A stretch of 64,000 nt of DNA from a virus: positions 1 to 64,000 of IMG/VR virus record IMGVR_UViG_3300035211_000097; one strand, given 5' to 3'. The notes under the pieces were generated by a model, which did no database searches, was not told the origin of the DNA, and worked only from the letters and a program-made list of their open reading frames with translations. Shown here piece by piece: positions 6,842 through 12,498 of the stretch. The position numbers and the translations under genes were made by a program. Every line of letters starts with the position of its first letter. The first letter of the stretch is position 1.

Positions 6842-6856
6842 TTATGTTAAAATGGT
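6842..6856 (+). promoter_or_regulatory. extended -10 promoter (TGTTAAAAT)
   Basis: TG at 6845-6846, then TAAAAT at 6848-6853, in a 78-bp intergenic gap that also holds a small CCCTA/TAGGG hairpin (6795-6809). It precedes the esterase gene at 6872, whose AGGAGG follows. Confidence 0.5.
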
Positions 6857-6871
6857 TTCAGGAGGTAAACC

Positions 6872-7510
6872 ATGAAAAAGATTGTGGTTATCATGTTATT
6901 GATCGTGGCATTGTCCGGGTGTGAGAATTATCTGTACAAGCCGTACAATGCTTATGTGTTCTTGGGTGGCAGCAATGTCAGCGAAGAACTGGCAGACGGA
7001 TTCCGGGATTGTATAACCCTGTATGATGAAACAGCATTGGTGATACAGCATGGGCATGACGATGAAACACTGGGATCATGGGTAAGGCTCTATTATGACA
7101 GTTATAAAGTAGAGCATAACCTGAAGGAAGATATCGGAGTTGTCGAAGCAATGCTTCGGGAAGATTACGGTGTGGATATGTTCTTCTGGTTTCAGGGTGA
7201 GCAAGATACTCTGACAGACTCAAGCCATATCTACTACGAAAAAAGGCTGGGGTTTATCCGGGAAGAGTTACGGGATGAATTGCCGGGAGTGTGTTATTTC
7301 AGCACCGTAAAAACTTGGATGGATGGTCTTGACTGGGAGCCTGCCTATCATCAGGACAAGATCAGAGAGTGTCAGCAGAGATTGGGTTATTACGATTTCG
7401 ACAGTAAGTATTATACAAAGGCTGACGGAAAGCACCTGACCCCGGAAGCAGCCTATCAGCTGGGTTGGGATATCGCCTACAAATATGCCGTTATAAAAGG
7501 CTGGTTATGA
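6872..7510 (+). CDS. lipoprotein SGNH/SASA-type esterase
   Basis: 212 aa with AGGAGG before ATG 6872. The N-terminus is a lipoprotein signal: basic MKK, hydrophobic IVVIMLLIVA, then lipobox LSGC with Cys18. The mature part follows the sialate O-acetylesterase (SASA, SGNH) pattern: an early YVFLGGSN block carrying the Ser/Asn region, a central FFWFQGEQDT motif, and a late DGKHLTPEAA block with the expected Asp-x-x-His. Such enzymes remove acetyl groups from polysaccharides. Export and lipid anchoring suggest it acts on the host envelope from the outer face of a membrane, for instance to alter surface glycans; that role is inference. Confidence 0.65.
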   Translation: MKKIVVIMLLIVALSGCENYLYKPYNAYVFLGGSNVSEELADGFRDCITLYDETALVIQHGHDDETLGSWVRLYYDSYKVEHNLKEDIGVVEAMLREDYGVDMFFWFQGEQDTLTDSSHIYYEKRLGFIREELRDELPGVCYFSTVKTWMDGLDWEPAYHQDKIRECQQRLGYYDFDSKYYTKADGKHLTPEAAYQLGWDIAYKYAVIKGWL

Positions 7511-7692
7511 CGGAGGACGTAAGGTGTCCGATATGTACAAGCAGAAAACTGGTATCGGTTCCTCAGGAATTACCTGAAGAGGATCGGTACCAGTGTTCTA
7601 ATTGTGGATGCTGGGTAACATTGTCAGACAATGAATTCATTCTGTTCTTGGTGAACAAGTTCGGAATGTTTTTTATAAATCAAAGAAATTAG
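7507..7692 (+). CDS. zinc-ribbon small protein
   Basis: 61 aa from ATG 7507, which overlaps the previous stop; the in-frame ATG at 7465 lies wholly inside the esterase gene. CPICTSRK and CSNCGCW form a four-cysteine zinc ribbon spaced about 25 residues, followed by a hydrophobic helix (FILFLVNKFGMFF). Probably a nucleic-acid or protein-binding accessory factor; function unknown. Confidence 0.6.
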   Translation: MTEDVRCPICTSRKLVSVPQELPEEDRYQCSNCGCWVTLSDNEFILFLVNKFGMFFINQRN

Positions 7693-7703
7693 GAGATGAG
7701 ACT

Positions 7704-8162
7704 ATGAGTACTATTTATTTTTTACAAGGCCCTCCCGGATCAGGGAAAACTACATGGGCCATGGAGCTATTGAAAAAGCAGAACGGTAAAGCTGTTCGGG
7801 TAAATCGTGATGATTTAAGGGCCATGATGACAGATGGTAAGTATTCCCCGGATAAAGAAGACATGGTGAAGCTCGTACAGAAAATGATTACAAGGGTTTT
7901 TATTGGCGGTGGAAAAGATGTCATCGTTGATAACACCAATTTAAAGAAAGCTGATCTTGAGTGGGTGCGTGAAGTTGCTGCTGAAGATGGAAATTGCAAT
8001 ATAGAGATTGTGGATTATTTTGTACACACATCTTTATCTGTTTGCCAAGATCGTATGGTTTTAAGGAAGTCAGAGACCGGGCAAGAAGTAGTCAGGATGG
8101 AAAGACTGGAACAAATGATGGATACCTACAAACGGGAATTTCCTGCGGAAAATAAACAGTAA
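7704..8162 (+). CDS. P-loop kinase, polynucleotide 5'-kinase-like (AAA_33)
   Basis: 152 aa. Walker A GPPGSGKT is at residues 9-16, followed by VNRDDLRAMM (Asp and Arg as in the substrate site of T4 polynucleotide kinase) and DVIVDNTNL, the typical second motif of this family. It is about the size of the T4 Pnk kinase domain alone, with no 3'-phosphatase domain. Likely reaction: ATP-dependent phosphorylation of a 5'-OH nucleic acid end, in repair or in countering RNA cleavage, though small-molecule kinases share the fold. Promoter element copy 4 and a candidate structured RNA follow immediately. Confidence 0.75.
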   Translation: MSTIYFLQGPPGSGKTTWAMELLKKQNGKAVRVNRDDLRAMMTDGKYSPDKEDMVKLVQKMITRVFIGGGKDVIVDNTNLKKADLEWVREVAAEDGNCNIEIVDYFVHTSLSVCQDRMVLRKSETGQEVVRMERLEQMMDTYKREFPAENKQ

Positions 8163-8189
8163 CGTTTTTCCGGGTTCTGTCGTATAGTA
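8163..8189 (+). promoter_or_regulatory. 27-bp promoter-like element, copy 4
   Basis: Begins CGTTTTTCCGGG right after the kinase TAA and ends TGTCGTATAGTA, with TATAGT at 8183-8188. It is followed not by a coding gene but by a highly structured non-coding stretch with a terminator, so it probably drives an RNA. Confidence 0.72.
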
Positions 8190-8339
8190 AGGTAACAGGG
8201 ACAGGGCTACTTTAGGCGGTAGTGATTCCGGTTCCCCTCCCTTGGGACAAAAGTTTCACCGGGATTACGGGGGCCATTCCCTACCTGTCCAGAAGCCGAA
8301 ACTAAAACGTACGTTGTGCGGAGTTTCGGACGGCTTTTT
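8190..8339 (+). ncRNA. candidate structured non-coding RNA, about 150 nt
   Basis: No plausible gene lies here. A closing stem GGACAGG (8199-8205) pairs with CCTGTCC (8284-8290). Inside it are CTAC (8207-8210) with GTAG (8219-8222), and ATTCCGGT (8225-8232) with ACCGGGAT (8258-8265, one G-U pair). A CCCC/GGGG match (8234-8237 with about 8270-8273) could form a pseudoknot. A terminator stem CCGAAACT (8296-8303) / AGTTTCGG (8322-8329) and a T-run end it. It is not a tRNA: no cloverleaf or T-loop consensus fits. I do not recognise a known riboswitch or RNA family. Confidence 0.6.
8295..8339 (+). terminator. rho-independent terminator of the structured RNA
   Basis: Stem CCGAAACT/AGTTTCGG of eight base pairs with an 18-nt loop holding the palindrome AACGTACGTT, followed by GGC and TTTTT at 8335-8339. 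Confidence 0.7.
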
Positions 8340-8450
8340 GAAATAGTGTTCGGATTGTATCGGATTAATATCAGTTACAATGAGCTACGTGCTGTCAGTT
8401 TCACCACTATCAGCGTGCGGCACCGGACACGCTTTTTTGTGTGGGGTTGT
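8340..8450 (+). other. intergenic stretch with second terminator; possible second small RNA
   Basis: After the first terminator there are 111 more non-coding bases. A possible -10 (TACAAT, 8376-8381) and a hairpin GCGTG (8413-8417)/CACGC (8428-8432) followed by TTTTTT suggest a further short transcript. An in-frame extension of the downstream gene from 8316 would run through both terminators and is not credible. Evidence for a discrete RNA is modest. Confidence 0.35.
8413..8438 (+). terminator. rho-independent terminator
   Basis: GCGTG / CACGC stem around a 10-nt loop, followed by six T (8433-8438), thirteen bases before the next gene start. Confidence 0.6.
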
Positions 8451-8849
8451 ATGAAATTACCAGCGATGGTAGACATATCTGAAAGGCTATCTCTTGATAT
8501 TAATCCGAATAGTATAGAGGACACGATTAGACAATTAGCACAGCTGGAAGTAAGTTTTTTTGAGTTGTTATGCTTGTCTGTAATGTATGTGAATAATGAT
8601 CAGGATGTGAATAAGTTTATTATTGCGCAGCATGATGTGGCCCCTGTATCATTGTCTGTAGGATCAGCTATCAGAAAGAATTTGCATTATGCTGGTGAGT
8701 TAGTTGGTTGGCTTGAGGTGCAGACAAGACAGTCCGGTTTTACAATTGTGGCGAAGGTAAATAAAAAGTATGACCAACCGGATTTTAAGAAACATGCAAA
8801 CAGGCTTTTTGAGTTAAAGAAATTATTGGAGGATAAGCGTAAGAAATGA
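8451..8849 (+). CDS. hypothetical helical protein
   Basis: 132 aa from ATG 8451. This start avoids the terminators upstream; GGGG lies a few bases before it. The sequence is mostly helical, with LAQLEVSFFELLCLSVMYVNN followed by a C-terminal charged region (HANRLFELKKLLEDKRKK). No domain is recognised. Its stop overlaps the ATG of the topoisomerase-VI-A-like gene, so the pair is probably co-translated and may act together. Confidence 0.55.
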   Translation: MKLPAMVDISERLSLDINPNSIEDTIRQLAQLEVSFFELLCLSVMYVNNDQDVNKFIIAQHDVAPVSLSVGSAIRKNLHYAGELVGWLEVQTRQSGFTIVAKVNKKYDQPDFKKHANRLFELKKLLEDKRKK

Positions 8850-9778
8850 AAGAGATATTTATTGAGAAGAAATTCAGTAAGGGATCACTCGATGTAATTA
8901 ACAAAGCAAATAAGCTGATTGCTTCCTACCGGGCGCAGGGATACAGTCTGACACTGAGACAGTTGTATTATCAGTTTGTGGCTCGTGATCTTATTCCGAA
9001 TAATATGAACAGCTATAAACGGCTGGGTAATATAATCAATGATGGCAGGTTGGCCGGGATGATCGACTGGAATGCAATCACTGATAGAACAAGATCGTTG
9101 ACGAAATCGCCTGCATGGACAAGTCCAGCGGAGATTTTAAACTCTGCTATAGAGCAGTACAGGATAGATCGCTGGGCCGGTTCCCCCGTATACGTGGAGG
9201 TCTGGGTAGAGAAGGATGCCCTGAGCGATGTTGTTGAGCAGGCGTGTGCATCCTACGACATACCATCTTTTGCCTGCCGGGGCTATGTATCGCAGTCGGC
9301 CATGTATGAAGCAGCACAGAGGATTATAGAAAAAGCTGATGACTTTGAAAGGATGACCGGGGCTGTACAGGAGGCGTATATAATCCATCTGGGTGACCAT
9401 GACCCATCAGGAATTGATATGACAAGGGACATTCAGGATCGTTTGAGTTTGTTTAATGCTTACGTGGAAATAGACAGGATCGCTTTGAACATGGATCAGG
9501 TTGATCAGTATAACCCACCACCGAACCCTGCCAAGTTGACAGACTCACGGGTGGGAGGTTATATCAGTCAGTTTGGAAATTCATCATGGGAGCTGGATGC
9601 TTTGGAGCCGTCTGTTATAACCAATCTTGTTCAGAGAAAAATAACCTTTTATATGGATGAAGAAATTCGGGACAAGCACATTGCACAGGAAAAAGCACAG
9701 CGCAAAGAAATGCGTGAAAAGGTCGGCAACATTGAGTTTAAGGAATATAATGATAACTCTTATGGAGATGATGAATGA
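8846..9778 (+). CDS. topoisomerase VI subunit A / Spo11-like protein (mini-A type)
   Basis: 310 aa. An N-terminal helix-turn-helix-like segment contains TLRQLYYQF (residues 36-44), resembling the T-x-R-x-x-YY motif that carries the catalytic tyrosine in TopoVI-A/Spo11. A TOPRIM domain follows, with the conserved Glu in WVEKDAL (E122) and the DxD in LGDHDPSGID (182-191). The C-terminal ~60 residues are charged and helical. No topoisomerase B subunit (GHKL ATPase) is nearby, matching the stand-alone mini-A proteins described in mobile elements. It may cut or bind DNA in replication or recombination; activity is not proven by sequence. Confidence 0.65.
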   Translation: MKEIFIEKKFSKGSLDVINKANKLIASYRAQGYSLTLRQLYYQFVARDLIPNNMNSYKRLGNIINDGRLAGMIDWNAITDRTRSLTKSPAWTSPAEILNSAIEQYRIDRWAGSPVYVEVWVEKDALSDVVEQACASYDIPSFACRGYVSQSAMYEAAQRIIEKADDFERMTGAVQEAYIIHLGDHDPSGIDMTRDIQDRLSLFNAYVEIDRIALNMDQVDQYNPPPNPAKLTDSRVGGYISQFGNSSWELDALEPSVITNLVQRKITFYMDEEIRDKHIAQEKAQRKEMREKVGNIEFKEYNDNSYGDDE

Positions 9779-10206
9779 TAGAAAGCCTGTACATGGAAAC
9801 AACAAAGAAAGAACCGGAAGAAACAGCCGGGGAAATTCAGAAGGTTCTGAAGAAACATAATCTGAAGAAGTTTATGTTTGATTATGATGACGGGGAGATT
9901 GTCGGCTGTATCTTCACTGTCGAATACCAAGGAAAGCAAGTCCCTATTCGTTTACCGATCAAATGGGAACCGCTCTGGGTAAAGGCTCAGAGGGGAGAGA
10001 CAAAATATGCTAAGACTCTGGAACAGGTAAAGCGTGTTGCGTGGAGGCAGGTGCTTCGCTGGATAGAAAGTCAGCTGGCCCTTGTTGAACTGGACATGGT
10101 GGAAATGACAGAAGTGTTTTTACCTTATATAATGATAGGTAAGAAGATGTCTGTATATGAGAAGTTCATGGAGGATGGGGCAAAAATGTTGGGGTATGAC
10201 GGATGA
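9775..10206 (+). CDS. conserved hypothetical phage protein
   Basis: 143 aa, ATGA overlap with the previous gene; an internal ATG at 9793 is an alternative start. The core GKQVPIRLPIKWEPLW followed by VKRVAWRQVLRWIESQLALV and MTEVFLPYIM is a pattern I recall in many phage hypotheticals of this size. It probably forms a small alpha-beta domain. Function unknown. The tight operon with the TopoVI-A-like gene hints at a DNA-metabolism role. Confidence 0.65.
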   Translation: MIESLYMETTKKEPEETAGEIQKVLKKHNLKKFMFDYDDGEIVGCIFTVEYQGKQVPIRLPIKWEPLWVKAQRGETKYAKTLEQVKRVAWRQVLRWIESQLALVELDMVEMTEVFLPYIMIGKKMSVYEKFMEDGAKMLGYDG

Positions 10207-10394
10207 GGTGTTATGTTTGTGGTGTGTGGAACGACACATCTGCTTTTTATAAACTGGAAGTAGTCAGTCCTGATGGGTATGCCAGCTTAAATAACAGGAT
10301 TGTTGGTCGGGTGACCCTTTGGGCTTGTCCTGTTTGTGGTGCTTTACATAGTGATGTATGTGGACAGGTGGAAAAGGAGGATCGTAAACCATGA
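10203..10394 (+). CDS. zinc-ribbon small protein
   Basis: 63 aa in ATGA overlap with its upstream neighbour. Two cysteine pairs (CYVCGVW at the N-terminus and CPVCGALH about 40 residues later) make one zinc ribbon. No other domain. Its end carries the AGGAGG site for the following gene. Confidence 0.6.
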   Translation: MRCYVCGVWNDTSAFYKLEVVSPDGYASLNNRIVGRVTLWACPVCGALHSDVCGQVEKEDRKP

Positions 10395-10684
10395 AAATGG
10401 CAAATATTAAAGGACTTCACCTTACTGATAATAATGATTTTATAAAGGTCGAACGGGATTATTATCTGCCGAATGAAATCATGGCAGCTTATGTTCAGGG
10501 GTACCAAGATAAAAAAAATCCTGATAAAGAGCATACTGGGTTCCGGTTTGTGGTAGAATTTAAGAATAAGTTGCTGGTGTGGAGTAAGGAATTTCTTCAC
10601 GATGATGAAGCAGAGCATCATCTGGCAGTTTATTTAAAAGGAATAGGGCATGAGTTACAAACCAGTGAAGTGTCCGAAGTGTAA
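10391..10684 (+). CDS. hypothetical protein
   Basis: 97 aa, ATG 10391 (or 10397) about 10 nt after AGGAGG. Mixed alpha-beta sequence with a central NEIMAAYVQGYQDKKNPD and FRFVVEFKNKLLVWSKEF, probably a small folded domain. No family recognised. Its 3' end overlaps the tiny zinc-finger gene at 10650. Confidence 0.55.
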   Translation: MKMANIKGLHLTDNNDFIKVERDYYLPNEIMAAYVQGYQDKKNPDKEHTGFRFVVEFKNKLLVWSKEFLHDDEAEHHLAVYLKGIGHELQTSEVSEV

Positions 10685-10757
10685 AGGCAAGGGGAATAAA
10701 ACCTGTCCTGTATGTAGAGGGCATAAGGTTGTAGGGGCTGTAAAGACGGGTAAATGA
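10650..10757 (+). CDS. mini zinc-finger protein resembling half a DnaJ cysteine-rich domain
   Basis: 35 aa. KCPKCKGKG and TCPVCRGH give two CxxCxGxx units, the motif of the DnaJ cysteine-rich domain, here alone in a tiny protein. It overlaps the end of the previous gene in another frame, with AGGAATAGGG just upstream as ribosome site. Short length keeps confidence moderate, but the four paired cysteines are unlikely by chance. Confidence 0.5.
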   Translation: MSYKPVKCPKCKGKGNKTCPVCRGHKVVGAVKTGK

Positions 10758-10773
10758 TACAGGAGGACTGATT

Positions 10774-11085
10774 TTGACTGAAGATTTAACATTTCAAATC
10801 AAGGTTGACAGAGGTAAAAGGGATTCAGGCGAACGCTATATCAAGTTGTATGTTACGGTTCCCGGTACTGCTTCTCAGAATGATATAGCTGAGAAAATCG
10901 CACAGAGAGTTATTATCTATTCGGAAAAGCACTCCGAGGATATGCCTATCGGTAAAAAGATGACTTTTGGACAGTATGACTTGGTAAAGCAGAGAAGAAT
11001 AAAATGTGGAATTGCCGGGGAGCTTTGTCGTACTGAGGAAAGTATTGATATCCGGTTTACCAGCAGAGGAACATTATACAGATGA
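10774..11085 (+). CDS. hypothetical protein
   Basis: 103 aa with a TTG start at 10774 directly after AGGAGG (10761-10766). Likely a small beta-rich domain (TFQIKVDRGKRDSGERYIKL) followed by a helix (NDIAEKIAQRVIIYSEKH). No family recognised. Last gene of the long left-hand operon; the next promoter lies about 40 bp downstream. Confidence 0.55.
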   Translation: MTEDLTFQIKVDRGKRDSGERYIKLYVTVPGTASQNDIAEKIAQRVIIYSEKHSEDMPIGKKMTFGQYDLVKQRRIKCGIAGELCRTEESIDIRFTSRGTLYR

Positions 11086-11123
11086 GAAAATTATTAAAAT
11101 ATCTGTATGTAAAAACAGATTGT

Positions 11124-11136
11124 GTGATATAATGAG
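11124..11136 (+). promoter_or_regulatory. extended -10 promoter (TGATATAAT)
   Basis: TGA then TATAAT at 11128-11133, in a non-coding gap. Transcription from here would immediately give the two-hairpin stretch that ends in the terminator at 11203-11208. Confidence 0.5.
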
Positions 11137-11139
11137 TTA

Positions 11140-11208
11140 ACCACACAATTATTTTTTACGCAAAAACCTCCAAGGTTTTTAGCCTCCGCTAACCCCGGAG
11201 GCTTTTTT
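11140..11208 (+). ncRNA. candidate short RNA or attenuated leader with two hairpins
   Basis: About 70 nt from the TGATATAAT box to a T-run, with no reading frame. A small hairpin AAAACCT (11163-11169)/AGGTTTT (11173-11179) is followed by the terminator stem GCCTCCG (11182-11188)/CGGAGGC (11196-11202) and six T. A new extended -10 promoter starts within 5 bp of the T-run, so this short transcript would be separate from the gene downstream. It could also be just the operon terminator. Confidence 0.35.
11182..11208 (+). terminator. rho-independent terminator
   Basis: Seven-base-pair stem GCCTCCG/CGGAGGC with a 7-nt loop and TTTTTT. It separates the accessory region from the virion-associated block. 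Confidence 0.8.
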
Positions 11209-11209
11209 A

Positions 11210-11222
11210 TGCTATAATAAAT
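11210..11222 (+). promoter_or_regulatory. extended -10 promoter (TGCTATAATAAA)
   Basis: TGC followed by TATAAT at 11213-11218 and AAA, directly after the terminator T-run and 18 bp before the gene start at 11240. Close match to the elements at 4622, 22814 and 27997. Confidence 0.65.
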
Positions 11223-11239
11223 TATGGAGGATTTTATAA

Positions 11240-11791
11240 ATGAGTAATGAAGCAAATCAAACTCTTTTGGGTAAAAATATAATCGAACCTTATGGAAAGG
11301 GCGTTATCTTTCTTTCAAATTTACATGCACATATTCACGCTGGAAAAGCATTTAAAAGTCGGGTAGCAAATGCCAGTGTAGCAAATAATGGACATATCTA
11401 CATGCAGATTATAATGCCTGCTGGTGTATCCATGCACTTGAAACATCTGATTGTTTATTCGGCGGGGGATAGCGTAAACGTAAAGGTAACGGAAGACCCC
11501 ACAGCCGTAACAGATGGAACTACAGGGGCCAATACTAAAAACCTTAACCGGTACTTTCCAGATGATCCACGTGGTATAAGGATTTATTCTGATCCTTCTG
11601 CTATCTCTGGGGGAGAAGATATTGAAGATTTTCCTATAGGGGACATAATAGGTAATGCGGATGCTATTGGTGCTGTTGGTTCACAGGCCGAGTGGATATT
11701 TAAAGGTGGGTTGAAGTATATCATTGATATCACAAATACATCCGGTACCGTCCAGACAATGAATATTTTGGCCATCTTTTATTATCTGTAG
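11240..11791 (+). CDS. putative virion structural protein (decoration/minor capsid type)
   Basis: 183 aa, ATG 11240 with GGAGG upstream. Beta-rich sequence with the layout I recall for small phage virion proteins: an early H-IHAGKAF block, a VSMHLKHLIVYS strand pair, a NTKNLNRYFPDD stretch, and a C-terminal AEWIFKGGLKYIIDITNTSG strand pair. No signal peptide or enzyme motif. Function inferred from this resemblance and from its own promoter at the start of the virion block; a fibre-associated role is possible. Confidence 0.5.
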   Translation: MSNEANQTLLGKNIIEPYGKGVIFLSNLHAHIHAGKAFKSRVANASVANNGHIYMQIIMPAGVSMHLKHLIVYSAGDSVNVKVTEDPTAVTDGTTGANTKNLNRYFPDDPRGIRIYSDPSAISGGEDIEDFPIGDIIGNADAIGAVGSQAEWIFKGGLKYIIDITNTSGTVQTMNILAIFYYL

Positions 11792-11801
11792 GTAAATATA
11801 A

Positions 11802-12338
11802 ATGGCAAAGACATTCAGCGGTTATAAACTGCATGGTCATATGAAGTTTCAGGGTCTTGATATATCCATAGAAAATGAGAGGGGATCAGTTAGACGTGGT
11901 GAGGATGCAAATGGCAGGCCGTGGGCTACTTTCATGCATATCCCTTATGGGTATATTAAAACTACTGAAGGGGTGGATGGAGATCATGTAGACTGTTATA
12001 TCGGCCCGAACTGGAATTCTATGTTGGTATTTATTATACACCAGCAAGACCCTATTACAAAAAAATATGATGAGGACAAATGTATGCTCGGTTTTAATAC
12101 TGAGCAGGAAGCCCGGAAAGCATATGAAAGACAATACGATAAGCCCGGTTTTTTCCAGTCAATGACTATTGTAACTATGCCACGGTTTAAAACCTTGTTG
12201 AAAGAAAAATATGGGCTTAAACTGAAATCAAGAAAAGATAGAAAGCTGGTATGTCAGCACAGACAAAAGAAGCAGGGACATTTACCGGTAAATTCGGATC
12301 AGGTGTTTGAGGAAGGTCAGCATGGCAAAAAAAAGTAG
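11802..12338 (+). CDS. inorganic-pyrophosphatase-like phage protein
   Basis: 178 aa. FMHIPYGYIKTTEGVDGDHVDCYIGP resembles the pyrophosphatase-fold domain of many phage and polyvalent proteins, with GVDGDHVD supplying the acidic metal ligands. Further on, DEDKCMLGFNTEQEARKAY and FFQSMTIVTM are typical of these phage versions. The C-terminal 35 residues are strongly basic. These domains often sit in injected or head-morphogenesis proteins; here it is separate, directly before the ART-JAMM fusion. Pyrophosphate hydrolysis is possible but unproven. Confidence 0.6.
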   Translation: MAKTFSGYKLHGHMKFQGLDISIENERGSVRRGEDANGRPWATFMHIPYGYIKTTEGVDGDHVDCYIGPNWNSMLVFIIHQQDPITKKYDEDKCMLGFNTEQEARKAYERQYDKPGFFQSMTIVTMPRFKTLLKEKYGLKLKSRKDRKLVCQHRQKKQGHLPVNSDQVFEEGQHGKKK

Positions 12339-12498
12339 AATAATTGTAGGCAAGGGAAGGCCCTTGCCACAGAAGGTATTGCGTGAAGCCTCCAAGCGAT
12401 ACACAGAGGATTCTGTAACTATTTATGATGGAGCCACAGGTCTTTTTGCTACTGAAGAACAGAAGAAAAAAGAACAGGAGTCCATAGCTTCAATATGA
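12322..12498 (+). CDS. small basic hypothetical protein
   Basis: 58 aa from ATG 12322 with GAGGAAGG just upstream; an in-frame TTG at 12307 overlaps that site. It overlaps the previous gene's end. The N-terminus is basic (MAKKSRIIVGKGR), the C-terminus a charged helix (TEEQKKKEQESIASI). No family recognised. Its stop overlaps the next ATG. Confidence 0.5.
   Translation: MAKKSRIIVGKGRPLPQKVLREASKRYTEDSVTIYDGATGLFATEEQKKKEQESIASI

Noticed and set aside
8190-8339. tRNA or known riboswitch
   Set aside because: The stretch has a GGTTC-like word but no cloverleaf, anticodon stem or CCA end, and none of the consensus cores I know (TPP, cobalamin, SAM) fit.
8316-8450. N-terminal extension of the gene at 8451
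   Set aside because: It would run through two terminators and encodes a sequence without domain character.
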